Shown here piece after piece: positions 19,279-27,910 of a DNA stretch of 64,000 nt (positions are counted from its first letter, which is position 1; each line of letters opens with the position of its first letter). The DNA is from Stentor roeselii. Lineage: Eukaryota; Ciliophora; Heterotrichea; Heterotrichida; Stentoridae. A program made the translations under genes and the position numbers. The notes under the pieces are model-generated. The model was not told the origin of the DNA. It saw only the letters and a program-made list of their open reading frames with translations, and made no database searches. The stretch lies in contig RSEH01000247.1 of assembly GCA_006503475.1 (NCBI GenBank), positions 1 to 64,000 of the forward strand. The letters run 5' to 3'.

Positions 19279-19737
19279 ATGAACCGAGTTCAAAAAACAC
19301 CCTGCAAAAAACTCTCAGCTCCTCGAAGCGAGTTTAAAAGTCCTTCGAAACAAGTAGTGAAACCAGTCCACAAGCACACTTCTTCAACTCCCATACCTTT
19401 CCGCTCTCCATCGCCAGCAAAAGAAAAGAAGACGTTGGCTCCGACATCGAGTGTAAACAAACTCGGCTTTAGCAAAATCGACCTTCGCAAAGGAATTTTT
19501 TCGAAAAAACAAAGTTTTTCTGCAGTGCTTCAAGAAAAGCCAGTCTCAGGGTCGTCCCAAGGAACTCCAGTTCCAGCTGTGAAGCAGAACAAGTACCATG
19601 CTTTATCAAAAGAATTCAAAATCGACAAAAGAGGAATGCTTCATTCAAAACCAGACTTCCGTGACAGTCAAGGCTTTTACATCCCAGAGGCCCCCCCAAT
19701 GATTTACGAAGACCTGTCTAAATGTAAGGATAATTAA
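19279..19737 (+). CDS. Basic Ser/Pro-rich protein, unknown
   Basis: The 152-residue product is basic and rich in SP/TP pairs (RSPSPAKEK, KSPSKQ, GTPVPAVK), with KxxP-type strings like those of microtubule-associated proteins. A more ordered C-terminus (HSKPDFRDSQGFYIPEAPP) may be an interaction segment. No domain is recognised. The stop TAA at 19735-19737 shares the TTAA tetranucleotide with the stop of the convergent gene at 19734. Confidence 0.6.
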   Translation: MNRVQKTPCKKLSAPRSEFKSPSKQVVKPVHKHTSSTPIPFRSPSPAKEKKTLAPTSSVNKLGFSKIDLRKGIFSKKQSFSAVLQEKPVSGSSQGTPVPAVKQNKYHALSKEFKIDKRGMLHSKPDFRDSQGFYIPEAPPMIYEDLSKCKDN

Positions 19738-20057
19738 CCCTCTTGTTCTAAATTATCTAGCAAAAAAGTCAACCTATCAAAAATTTCTCTTGTTTTCAAT
19801 TCCTCTTGAAAGTCGAGTTTCCACTGAAACGACCTTCCATTAGAATGAAAGTCAATCAACAGTAAAAGACAATCATTTTCCCTGACAGTCCCAGCAACGC
19901 CTACAGACTCCAAAAGTTCTTCAAAGCACCCATCAGAGAACTCAAACAACACCCTAAAGTTACTCATCCAAAACCTCCCAAAAACACCATCCAAAGTCCT
20001 CATCAAAGCAAAAGTCCTCTCAACAACTTCTCTTTCACCTACCAAAAGACTTTCCAT
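19734..20057 (-). CDS. Small acidic protein, unknown
   Basis: The 107-residue product has a start ATG at 20057. It is acidic, with many Leu/Phe and strand-like segments (NFRVLFEFSDG, CLLLLIDFHSNGRSFQWKLD). No family is recognised. Its stop overlaps that of the plus gene ending at 19737, and its start lies 24 bp from the divergent PDI-like gene, so it is wedged between two neighbours with essentially no free DNA. Confidence 0.55.
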   Translation of the reverse strand: MESLLVGEREVVERTFALMRTLDGVFGRFWMSNFRVLFEFSDGCFEELLESVGVAGTVRENDCLLLLIDFHSNGRSFQWKLDFQEELKTREIFDRLTFLLDNLEQEG

Positions 20058-20081
20058 GTAATATCTAAAATTCTTCCATAA

Positions 20082-21251
20082 ATGGCAATTTTACACGTGT
20101 TTTTCTCAGTAATCCTCGCAAGTGCTTCAGAAATTTACGAAAAAACCAACCCCGATGTTTTTTTCTTAAATAACCAGAACTTCGACAAACAAATTACGAA
20201 AAAGAGAGACAAATTTGTAAGCATTGTTCATTTTTACAAACAACGAGATGGAAAATCTGCAGCTTGGGCAAAGGAAATAAAAGAACTTGCAAAGGACTGG
20301 CAGGGTGTTTATGTTATTGGAGTAATCGACTGTGACGTGAACAAAGCCACTTGTGACGCCCAGGATGTGAAAAGCACTCCATTGGTCAAGGTTTACCCGC
20401 CTTTCCCTGCACCTGTTCAAGAGTACGACGGTGAAGTCTCAGGAAAGTCTTTAAACAATTTCTGTGCCAGGTTCGTGCAATCATCAGTCGTTGACTTGAC
20501 CGATGAAAACTCAGAGACCTTTTTAAGCGAAAAGCCCTCAATGCCGAAAATTCTTCTGTTTACAGAAAAGTCAGGAATTCCGACTTTATTCAAAAGTCTC
20601 AGCACGGTCTTTGAAGGGAAAATGCTTTTCGGCATTGCAAGGCCTGATGACAAGTCACTCGTTGCCAAGTTCAAAGTAAAGACTTACCCGAAGCTTTTAC
20701 TTTACAAGACCTCTACTCAGAAAACTCATGATTACAACGGCGAGTTGAAGTTTAGAGGAATCCATGATTGGCTTAATGTCTTTGCTGAGACTTTTGTATC
20801 AGGAGGACAAGACGAGATCCTCAGTACCAAGCCTTGGATGAACCAAGGCATTCCTCAACTTGTGAAACAATCAGGAGATGACTTGTGCTTTAAACATGAA
20901 GGCTTTGTTTGTGCCATTCTTTTTCTTGATTCGTCGCCGAATGACTCGCAAATCTCGGTTTTCAAGAGTTTGTCTGAAAAATACGCAGTTAAAAAAGATA
21001 GAGGCGCTGATGTCAAGTTCATGTGGGTCAATACTCTTAATGACCCTGCATTTCTTGCTAGTTTTGAAGGAGCGAAAGAAGGAAAAGTTGCATTTTTGAA
21101 ATATGGGAAAAGAAGCAGGTTTGTCTTACATGATGGAAAAATCACTGTCGCTGAACTTGCGGAGACTATTGAGAAAATCGCGTCGGGAGAGGGAAAGTTT
21201 GTTAATATTAAAGGAGGAATCGCGGAATTGACACTTGCCAAGACAAAATAG
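20082..21251 (+). CDS. ER thioredoxin-fold protein, PDI-like, without active-site cysteines
   Basis: The 389-residue product has a signal peptide (MAILHVFFSVILASASE) and then two or three thioredoxin-like domains in the PDIA6/P5 arrangement. The first domain has the usual framework (KFVSIVHFYKQRDGKSAAWA, GVIDCDVNKATCDAQDVKST, PLVKVYPPF), but where PDIs carry WCGHC it has QRDGKSA, so it cannot be a dithiol oxidoreductase at that site. A second domain (ILLFTEKSG ... KTYPKLLLYK) also lacks CxxC. There is no KDEL-type tail (it ends LAKTK), so retention is unclear. A holdase/chaperone role in the ER is an inference. The stop is 1 bp from the convergent RING gene. Confidence 0.75.
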   Translation: MAILHVFFSVILASASEIYEKTNPDVFFLNNQNFDKQITKKRDKFVSIVHFYKQRDGKSAAWAKEIKELAKDWQGVYVIGVIDCDVNKATCDAQDVKSTPLVKVYPPFPAPVQEYDGEVSGKSLNNFCARFVQSSVVDLTDENSETFLSEKPSMPKILLFTEKSGIPTLFKSLSTVFEGKMLFGIARPDDKSLVAKFKVKTYPKLLLYKTSTQKTHDYNGELKFRGIHDWLNVFAETFVSGGQDEILSTKPWMNQGIPQLVKQSGDDLCFKHEGFVCAILFLDSSPNDSQISVFKSLSEKYAVKKDRGADVKFMWVNTLNDPAFLASFEGAKEGKVAFLKYGKRSRFVLHDGKITVAELAETIEKIASGEGKFVNIKGGIAELTLAKTK

Positions 21252-21252
21252 A

Positions 21253-22209
21253 TTAGATAGATGAGTAAAAAAGACTTAAAAGTGAAAGAGATCGCCCGTT
21301 TAACAGGGTTTTGCACAGGGTGCATCTTAAGTTGTCTCCTTGGCAAGAAAAGCAAATCATTTCAGAACAACAGTGCTTTGGTAAGAAGTTTTCAATAGTT
21401 TTTTCCGTTTTGCAATTCACACATTGACTCAAAAGAAACTTCTCCACTTCCTGCATTTCTAAATCACTTAAACACTTCCTACAACAAGCACATTCTCCAG
21501 TGTCCTTCACCTGTTTCAAACAACTTAAGCAGTAAGTCTGGTGATTTTCAAGGTGAAAAGTAAAGTCTCCTACCATATAAACCACTTCTTTACACCAAGA
21601 GCACAGAACCTGTTTTTCAAAAAGACTTTCAGCAGGTTCGAACTGAAAAGAGCATTTTTCACAGAAACAGTTGTTTTTCCAGTACTTTTCAGCAACACAC
21701 TGACTGCAATAATCCCCGCATTTCAAGTCATCTGAAGCAGGTCTTGCACATTTAAAGCACTTTTTCAACTTGTTCACGCCGAACTCTTCCAAGTAACTCG
21801 AAGCGAACTGCTCTGAGATCTCGAAAGGAGAAAAAGGAAGACTGCAAATTGAGCATCTTAAGTCAGAAGCTTCAGAAATTAAGAGGTTCAAACAAGATTC
21901 ACAGAACATATGACCGCAGTTGATTCGGATCACTGAAGAATTTGCACAACTTGAACATTGAATCGAGGAGTAGATCTGAGAAAGTAATGACTGAAGAGAC
22001 TCTGGAACTTGATCTCCAAGAAGTTTACGGAAATAGTTCAACTTTTCTAGAATTTCAGACATGTGCTCTGAAAATGGTCTCGGGCACTTCAATGCTTCCA
22101 TCAGTTTTAAGACAAGTTCTAATGTTATCTGGAGAAGTTTTTCAGGAGTGTCTTGAAAAAGTGGCTTGGACTTGCTTTGGACGACTGGAAGATTGTAAAC
22201 TTTAGACAT
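21253..22209 (-). CDS. RING-finger protein with many extra Cys pairs
   Basis: The 318-residue product has an all-helical N-terminal 80 residues, then a RING finger (CSSC ... CGHMFCESC ... CSIC) typical of E3 ubiquitin ligases. After it come at least five further CxxC or CxxxC pairs (CFKC, CSQC, CEKC, CSWC, CLSC, CACC, CVNC, CTLC), suggesting tandem zinc knuckles down to the C-terminus (RCTLCKTLL). The layout recalls RBR ligases, but the spacing does not clearly fit IBR. The zinc array is similar in style to the C-terminus of the gene at 386-1695. It is convergent with the PDI-like gene, one base apart. Confidence 0.7.
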   Translation of the reverse strand: MSKVYNLPVVQSKSKPLFQDTPEKLLQITLELVLKLMEALKCPRPFSEHMSEILEKLNYFRKLLGDQVPESLQSLLSQIYSSIQCSSCANSSVIRINCGHMFCESCLNLLISEASDLRCSICSLPFSPFEISEQFASSYLEEFGVNKLKKCFKCARPASDDLKCGDYCSQCVAEKYWKNNCFCEKCSFQFEPAESLFEKQVLCSWCKEVVYMVGDFTFHLENHQTYCLSCLKQVKDTGECACCRKCLSDLEMQEVEKFLLSQCVNCKTEKTIENFLPKHCCSEMICFSCQGDNLRCTLCKTLLNGRSLSLLSLFYSSI

Positions 22210-22386
22210 GATGAGAGAATTATAGACAAATTTAGAAAGTTTTAAGATTTTCTTTGAATGATGAAAAATTCGGATTTTTCGTGATTTTTTTAGTTGTTTT
22301 TTTTAGAAATTCTAAAAAATCTAAGATTTTTTAGACAAATCACTGACGTTCTCTCTGCTCTTATCCTTCTTTCAAAGGATATAAAA

Positions 22387-22722
22387 ATGTCTGAACCCAC
22401 AGGAAACGCAGCGAATGGCAAGAAAATCTTCATTAGAAATTGCCAAAACTGTCACAACGCAGCGAAAGGTGGCAAAAACGCGATCGGTCCTGCATTGTGG
22501 GGGGTCTACGGACGAAAAGTGGCGACTGGCAACGGATTCAAATACTCTGGAGCCATGTCTTCAAAGAAAAATTTAGAGTGGAATGCTGAAATTTTAGACA
22601 AATGGCTTGAAAACCCAGCTGGTTGGGCACCGGGCAACGCGATGGCCTACGCTGGGCTGAAGAGCAAGGAAGAAAGAGATGACGTGATCAGATATCTTTA
22701 CGAGTCTCGTCCTAAGAAATAA
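22387..22722 (+). CDS. Cytochrome c, mitochondrial
   Basis: This soluble electron carrier between complexes III and IV has 111 residues. The haem motif CQNCH is at C19-C22-H23 and the axial Met is in NAMAYAG (M86), where animals have TKMIFAG. GPALWGVYGRKVAT matches the conserved GPNLxGLFGRKxG loop, and YL in the last helix (DDVIRYLYES) is typical. I start at the ATG at 22387, preceded by GGATATAAAA; the frame is open further up but without an ATG. It also accepts electrons from Erv1/ALR, encoded nearby. Confidence 0.93.
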   Translation: MSEPTGNAANGKKIFIRNCQNCHNAAKGGKNAIGPALWGVYGRKVATGNGFKYSGAMSSKKNLEWNAEILDKWLENPAGWAPGNAMAYAGLKSKEERDDVIRYLYESRPKK

Positions 22723-23278
22723 GTTAGAATAGTTTACGTCGGATTAACTTATGTTTTATAAATTTTCTTTGGTTTATTTGATGAGATGTTGGAATTGGCT
22801 TTTGGGACTTTTAGTTTTAGGGTAGTTAAATTTTTACTGATAGGGAAGATTATTCATGATTTTTAGATGGTCAGAGATTCATTTGGTGAAGTTGATGGCT
22901 TTAGAGGATTTAGATTGGAATTTGATTTATGAGAGGTTTTTAAAGGGTTTGGATGTTTTGGTTTAATGATTTTAAGGGTTTTTGAAAAGTTTTAAGGTTT
23001 TAAGGTTTTAAAGTTTTAAAGTTTTAAAGTTTTTAAAGTTTTTAAGTTTTTAAAGTTTTTAAGTTTTTAAGTTTTGGAATTTTGAAGTTTTAGAAAGTTT
23101 GAAGTGATTTTTATGGTCTTGTTGTTAATGATTCAGTATGATTGAAAAGTATTTTCATATAAATCGAAAACTGCTAATGGCTAGTTCAATGATTATTCAC
23201 TAAAGTATTAAAGAATCTTACCCAGAAATAATTCAAAAGATTCACATATTCCAAAATAATCTTAATTTTTCAATCTAA
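22723..23278. other. T/G-rich spacer between convergent genes
   Basis: It holds no gene. The centre is a low-complexity array of GTTTTAAAG-like words, listed separately. The plus strand is rich in T and G through most of its left two thirds. Confidence 0.6.
22960..23092. repeat. Low-complexity GTTTTTAAA-type array
   Basis: About fifteen successive words of the type AAGTTTT or AAAGTTTTT with small length changes, which look like slippage products. It lies between the 3' ends of two convergent genes. Confidence 0.75.
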
Positions 23279-23908
23279 CTATAAAGACTTCTTAATAATC
23301 AAGTTCTTCACGTCATTTAAAGACTTATCCTGCTTCGATACAAGTTTTCTCAACAAAATATTCAACCCTTCTCCTTTCTTCACAATTTCAGCAACTTTCG
23401 CTAGAAGTTCTTTGTTAGACCGAGTGATAGCCCAGATGCCGACATTAAGAGCAACCTTCTGATCAACATTACTTTCATTCAACTCATGAAAGTTGATGAT
23501 TTTCAGATATTCTTCTTTGTTTTTGTCATCTTCCAGGTTCATCAACATGCTGAAGCCAGTCGAAAAGTCTTTAGAGTCAAAAGCTTTCATGATTGGGTCG
23601 ATTTGAGGACTCAGTTTTTGATTGGCTAAAAAGATTTGGATGGACTTTAGCATGTCTAGGTTCTTTTGAAGGTGCTGGTAAATGTCGATCACTACTGAGT
23701 TTATGTGAGACTTTATCTCTTCGATCTCTTGTTGTACGATGTTTTTTATAAGGTTTTCTACTTCTCGTTTTATGTACTCGTCGATGTATTTACTTATTGA
23801 ACTCATTAAGGACTGGTTGATTATACTGCTGATGGTTTCTGGACACATCTGTTGAGAGATGAAGTTCATTAGGTTTTGGGTTTCTTGTGAGATACAGCCT
23901 GATGACAT
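23279..23908 (-). CDS. Helical/coiled-coil protein, unknown
   Basis: The 209-residue product has a probable coiled coil at residues 40-75 (YIDEYIKREVENLIKNIVQQ and onward) and then helix pairs around MKAFDSKDFSTGFSMLMNLE and VALNVGIWAITRSNKELLAK. The second half resembles the C-terminal helical repeats of mRNA-decapping scaffold EDC4, but too weakly to name. The start ATG is at 23908, 48 bp from the divergent phosphomannomutase gene. Confidence 0.55.
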   Translation of the reverse strand: MSSGCISQETQNLMNFISQQMCPETISSIINQSLMSSISKYIDEYIKREVENLIKNIVQQEIEEIKSHINSVVIDIYQHLQKNLDMLKSIQIFLANQKLSPQIDPIMKAFDSKDFSTGFSMLMNLEDDKNKEEYLKIINFHELNESNVDQKVALNVGIWAITRSNKELLAKVAEIVKKGEGLNILLRKLVSKQDKSLNDVKNLIIKKSL

Positions 23909-23956
23909 ATTTATACCGGATTTGGGTATCTTTTCTTGAACTTCAAATCACTATAA

Positions 23957-24685
23957 ATGGACTCAACAATCCTCCTCTTCGACGTGGACGGAACATTAAC
24001 AGCCCCTCGTCAAGAAATCACAGAATCCATGAAACAATTCATGCTTTCCCTAAGCAAGCAAATCCCAGTAGGTCTAGTGGGAGGTTCAGACTTCTCAAAA
24101 ATCCAAGAACAATTAGGTCCAGAGCTAATAAACTCCGTACATTTCGTATTCGCCGAAAACGGTTGCGTATCCTTAAAACAAGGCCAACTTTTCCACGAGG
24201 AGTCCATTTCAAGTGAGGTGGGCGAAGAAGTATTAAAACGTCTAATCAACTTTTCCCTCCGTTACATTTCCGAAATCGACATTCCATTAAAGCGAGGGAC
24301 TTTTATCGAGTACCGTAAAGGAATGTTAAACCTTTCACCAATCGGTAGAAATTGTTCCTTATCCGAAAGAAACCAGTTCGTACTTTGGGACCAAGCCGGA
24401 AAGATCAGAGAAAAATTCGTTGAAGCTTTGAGAGAAAACTTTTCAGATACTTGTCTTCAATTTTCAATAGGCGGTCAAATCAGTGTCGACGTGTTTCCTA
24501 AAGGCTGGGACAAGACTCATTGTTTAAAGTTTCTTGAAGACTTTCGAACCATTCACTTCTTCGGCGACAGGACCGACCCAGGCGGGAACGATCATGAAAT
24601 CTTCGCAAGTGAAAGGACCATCGGGCATAAAGTGACTAGTCCAGATGATACACGTGCTCAAGTTAATAGTTTATTAGGGTGTTAG
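23957..24685 (+). CDS. Phosphomannomutase (PMM1/PMM2 family)
   Basis: It converts mannose-6-phosphate to mannose-1-phosphate for GDP-mannose, needed for N-glycosylation and GPI anchors; it is cytosolic. The 242-residue product has the HAD nucleophile motif DVDGTLT at residues 9-15, LVGGSDFSKIQEQLG, FAENGCVSLKQG, the cap segment KRGTFIEYRKGMLNLSPIGR with substrate Arg residues, the GGQISVDVFPKGWDK block and the HAD acid motif FFGDRTDPGGNDHEI. Length is typical. The start ATG follows TATAA directly (CTATAAATGG). Confidence 0.95.
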   Translation: MDSTILLFDVDGTLTAPRQEITESMKQFMLSLSKQIPVGLVGGSDFSKIQEQLGPELINSVHFVFAENGCVSLKQGQLFHEESISSEVGEEVLKRLINFSLRYISEIDIPLKRGTFIEYRKGMLNLSPIGRNCSLSERNQFVLWDQAGKIREKFVEALRENFSDTCLQFSIGGQISVDVFPKGWDKTHCLKFLEDFRTIHFFGDRTDPGGNDHEIFASERTIGHKVTSPDDTRAQVNSLLGC

Positions 24686-24704
24686 CAGATTCGCTTAGGA
24701 TTAA

Positions 24705-25064
24705 TTAGTTAAACCTTAACATTTTTCCTAAGTCGCCGCTCGAAAACCCGTCGTTTAGTTCTTTTAGACTACCGTAAAACTTTCCCTTGATGAATATGAA
24801 AGGAGTTGATTTGTTGTGGGTTATTTTCTGGAGAACTGATAAAAGTTGAGGACCTTCGTGCATGTTGTCTACTTCGAAGTACTCGAAAGTGATGCTGTTT
24901 TGACGGAATAAGAGCTTTGCTTTCTGGGAATCTTGACAGTCGGATTTGGAATACATTAGAACTTTGTATTCTTCGAATTGAGACCTTATCACGTCGATTA
25001 ACGGCTCGGTTATGTTTGTTTTGATTTCTTCGTTGTGATCAAATGTGGAGCATTGGCATCCCAT
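24705..25064 (-). CDS. Glutaredoxin-like protein with an N-terminal lipidation signal
   Basis: The 119-residue product has a glutaredoxin fold: YKVLMYSKSDCQDSQKAKLL with a monothiol-type site C43-Q-D-S, FEYFEVDN, STPFIFIKGKFYGSLKEL (cis-Pro and glutathione-binding strand) and a final helix. The N-terminus MGCQCSTF has Gly2 with Ser6 and two cysteines, the pattern for myristoylation plus palmitoylation, so a membrane-bound redox protein is predicted. The second active-site Cys is absent, as in class II glutaredoxins, though the CGFS motif is not kept. Its stop is 19 bp from the convergent PMM gene's stop. Confidence 0.75.
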   Translation of the reverse strand: MGCQCSTFDHNEEIKTNITEPLIDVIRSQFEEYKVLMYSKSDCQDSQKAKLLFRQNSITFEYFEVDNMHEGPQLLSVLQKITHNKSTPFIFIKGKFYGSLKELNDGFSSGDLGKMLRFN

Positions 25065-25408
25065 TTTATTAAGTTTTAATTTTAGAATTGTTTGGATATG
25101 TGAGAGATTTTGTTTAGGGAATTGGATTTTTATTGAGGATTGAGGATTAGGTTTTAGTTTTAGAAATAAATGAGCAATTGAAATGTTGAGATTTTATTGT
25201 TTTTGATTGAAGTGAAGGTTTTAAGGGTTTATTTGGAACTTTTTTAACGAATTTAATAGTTTTAAACTTATAAATTTCAGGTTAATTGATTTTTATTCTT
25301 GTAAATTTAAGGTTATTGGATTTTTTATAGGGTGTTAAAGTTAATTAGGAAGTTATGAATAATAAAATCTTATTCTTTTAGACTTACTCAATAATTTTTA
25401 AGCATAAT
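25065..25408. other. AT-rich spacer, no gene seen
   Basis: Rich in T and G on the plus strand with short repeated TTTAAGG-like words. No coding frame was found. Confidence 0.5.
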
Positions 25409-26386
25409 TTAACTATTTAAACTCTTCGATGCACTTAACACCCTAAAATCAGTGAATCTCTCAAAACATGAAAAATAATCAGGAAGCCTATCCTCAAAAC
25501 TCCAAACCTCTTTAAATTTCCAGTCATAAACCAAAAACTCCATCTTCATATTTTCATCAAATCTTAAAACAGCAGCCAAGTTTTTGTGCAACTGAAAATT
25601 AGAAGCTGAAAAAATAGTAACAATATTTCCACCCTGCTCTTGTGAAAATCCTTCCATAACAAGTTGATGCGACCTGACAATCATTTTCAAATCATTTTTC
25701 TCTAAAAACTTCGAAGTTACATCAGTTCCAAAGCCAAAATCATAACTTTTCGGAGAAACTGACCATCCAAGACCACTAAAAGGAAAATTCCACAACAAAT
25801 GCATCAAAGGTCCATCACTCTTCACATCAGAAAACCTTTCAACAGCCATTAACTCTTCAATCCTTTCAACTGAAAATGAAATCCCAGAATGTACACAAAA
25901 CACCTGACCTCCAACAACAGCAGCAAAGGGAAAACAGTTAAAAACCTTTAAAAAACCTTCAAAAACCAGAAAATCTCCGAATTTTTCTAAGATTTCTTGA
26001 AAAAAGCCATAAGTTTGACCTGCACCTGCACATTCGTGACATCCTCGCAAAAGGGTAAGTTTTGAAGGGAAAAGTATTTTGTATATAAATAAAATGCAAA
26101 GGACTTCAACTGAAAATTTCCCTTTGTTGATGTAATTTCCAAGAAAAAGGAAGTTTGAAGCTGGAGGACGACCTGATAGTTTAAAGATTTCTTGAAGGTC
26201 TTCTAATGAACCTTGAATGTTTCCACAGATTGTTACAGGACTTTCGATTTGAAGCACGTTTGGCTCTTGGATTAGAAGTTTCGATACTTTTTGGCAGAGA
26301 AGAGTCACTTCGGATTTTGAAGGTGTTTTAGAGTTTTGAATGGATTTTAAAAGAGTTTTCAGTGATTTTCTGGTGGGTTCTGACAT
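25409..26386 (-). CDS. PPP-family protein phosphatase with a disabled metal site (pseudophosphatase)
   Basis: The 325-residue product has the whole PP1/PP2A/PP6 scaffold in order, but the metal-ligand motifs are altered: GDxHG is GNIQG (residues 55-59), GDYVDRG is GNYINKG (83-89) and RGNHE is RGCHE (114-118). Thus three acidic/His ligands and the bridging Asn are replaced. HGG is HSG, while the RSHQ His and the SASNF segment are kept. Four substitutions of six metal ligands make metal-dependent Ser/Thr hydrolysis unlikely; a phosphate-binding or scaffold role is an inference. Apart from the active site the gene is intact, which argues for selection on the fold rather than decay. Confidence 0.85.
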   Translation of the reverse strand: MSEPTRKSLKTLLKSIQNSKTPSKSEVTLLCQKVSKLLIQEPNVLQIESPVTICGNIQGSLEDLQEIFKLSGRPPASNFLFLGNYINKGKFSVEVLCILFIYKILFPSKLTLLRGCHECAGAGQTYGFFQEILEKFGDFLVFEGFLKVFNCFPFAAVVGGQVFCVHSGISFSVERIEELMAVERFSDVKSDGPLMHLLWNFPFSGLGWSVSPKSYDFGFGTDVTSKFLEKNDLKMIVRSHQLVMEGFSQEQGGNIVTIFSASNFQLHKNLAAVLRFDENMKMEFLVYDWKFKEVWSFEDRLPDYFSCFERFTDFRVLSASKSLNS

Positions 26387-26473
26387 TTATTTTGGATTTG
26401 AGAGGGGTTTTTAGGTAGATTTCATGAGGGTTTTAAGTGGTTTGGTGTGTGGAATGATTTCTCTTCAACAAAA

Positions 26474-27901
26474 ATGGACTCTTTTCTGAAGGCAGTGACA
26501 TCCTTCAAAGACAAGATAGTTAAGACTCCTTTAGAGCGTCTAGTCCACGACGCCTGCACAGACGAGAACTGGGGAGTAGCAAACACTTCACTTCACCAGA
26601 TCTCCGACAAGACTCACAACTCAGAAGAGCGTTCAATAATAATGCGAAACATCTGGGAGCTTCTATCCTCCCCATCAAAAGAATGGCGTCGTCTATACAA
26701 AGTTTTAAACCTTTTAGACCATTTACTGAAGTTCGGTTCATTAAATTGTGTAAACGAGATAAAAGACAACATCTTCAAAATCAAAATGTTTCAAGATTTC
26801 TCATTTCGAGAAGGTATCGAAGAAAAAGGAATCGGTGTAAGAGACAAAGCAAAATATTTAACTCAAATGATTAGCGATTCAAGAGTTTTTGATGAGGAAA
26901 GAGAAAAAGCTCAGAAAATGTGGAATAAAATGAGCGGGTCGAATAGTTATTCAACTGGAGCTGGCTTCAGAGATCGGAATAGCTTTGATAGTGGGTCAAG
27001 GTATGAAGGATTTGGAAGCAAGGACTTTGGATATAGTGCTGGAACGACAGGGGGGGGTAGAAGTGATCAGGGAATTGGAGGGTATCGAAGTGAACCCGCT
27101 TCTGCTGGGTTGAGGAATGAGGATAAGAGGGAGGATATCAGGAGTGAGGATATTTTTAAACAAAATCAGCAAAATAAGTATAGTCTTTGGGATGCGCCTA
27201 GTATTCGACCTGCTGCTTCTCCAAGTAACGGATCCGTAAAATCACTAAAACCACCGACAGGTTTCCACCCATCAAACGTGCAATCAAAGCCAACTCTGAC
27301 CCACAGCCAAAGTGTATCATCCACAACCTTGGACCTTCTATTCGAAGCGGCAAGTCCTCATCCCTCATCTTTTTTCCCATTGCCACAGTCCACATCAAAT
27401 AAAGCCCATTCACCATCAGGAGGAGATCTTCTATCAATGACAAAAGCAAGTTCATCCCCTCCCTCACAATCACTTCCCTTAAGCCAAGGACTAGACGACC
27501 TTCTTTTCCATCCAATAGACTCAAAGTCTCTTCACTCTCATCAAGGTTCATTCCCTTCCTCCTCAAGTCCTCCATCAAACCTAGATTTTTCCCTGCCTTC
27601 AAATCTTTTCACAGAAGTTCCAATTCAAGGCACACTTTCCAAAGACAGGCCAGGGCCAGGCCCTGGCCAATTACTTTTAAACACTTTTTCTGAAAGTTCA
27701 GGGAAAAAGCTAAACGTGAATCTTTCAGGAGGAACAAGCATGGACCAAATGAAAACTTTCAACTCAGGCGGCTTTAGTAACTTCAGTGGCTTTGTCTCAG
27801 CACCGACGATGCCAGTAAGTCTCGAAAGTAAACTTTTTAACCTTGACGACCTGGAAGCCGGGCAGCCTAAGGCGAAAGAAGTGGTTAAAAACAAGTGGTA
27901 G
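26474..27901 (+). CDS. Epsin-type ENTH-domain endocytic adaptor
   Basis: The 475-residue protein links PtdIns(4,5)P2 membranes to clathrin. Residues about 12-150 form an ENTH domain (PLERLVHDACTDENWG, IMRNIWELLSSPSKEWRRLY, KVLNLLDHLLKFGS, VRDKAKYLTQMI). The remainder is disordered and Gly/Ser-rich, with adaptor-like DLLF boxes (LDLLFEAAS, LDDLLFHP) and a clathrin-box match LFNLD near the C-terminus (residues 454-458). I start at the ATG at 26474; the frame upstream has no ATG. No ubiquitin-interacting motif or NPF is visible. Confidence 0.9.
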   Translation: MDSFLKAVTSFKDKIVKTPLERLVHDACTDENWGVANTSLHQISDKTHNSEERSIIMRNIWELLSSPSKEWRRLYKVLNLLDHLLKFGSLNCVNEIKDNIFKIKMFQDFSFREGIEEKGIGVRDKAKYLTQMISDSRVFDEEREKAQKMWNKMSGSNSYSTGAGFRDRNSFDSGSRYEGFGSKDFGYSAGTTGGGRSDQGIGGYRSEPASAGLRNEDKREDIRSEDIFKQNQQNKYSLWDAPSIRPAASPSNGSVKSLKPPTGFHPSNVQSKPTLTHSQSVSSTTLDLLFEAASPHPSSFFPLPQSTSNKAHSPSGGDLLSMTKASSSPPSQSLPLSQGLDDLLFHPIDSKSLHSHQGSFPSSSSPPSNLDFSLPSNLFTEVPIQGTLSKDRPGPGPGQLLLNTFSESSGKKLNVNLSGGTSMDQMKTFNSGGFSNFSGFVSAPTMPVSLESKLFNLDDLEAGQPKAKEVVKNKW

Positions 27902-27910
27902 TTTAACTAA

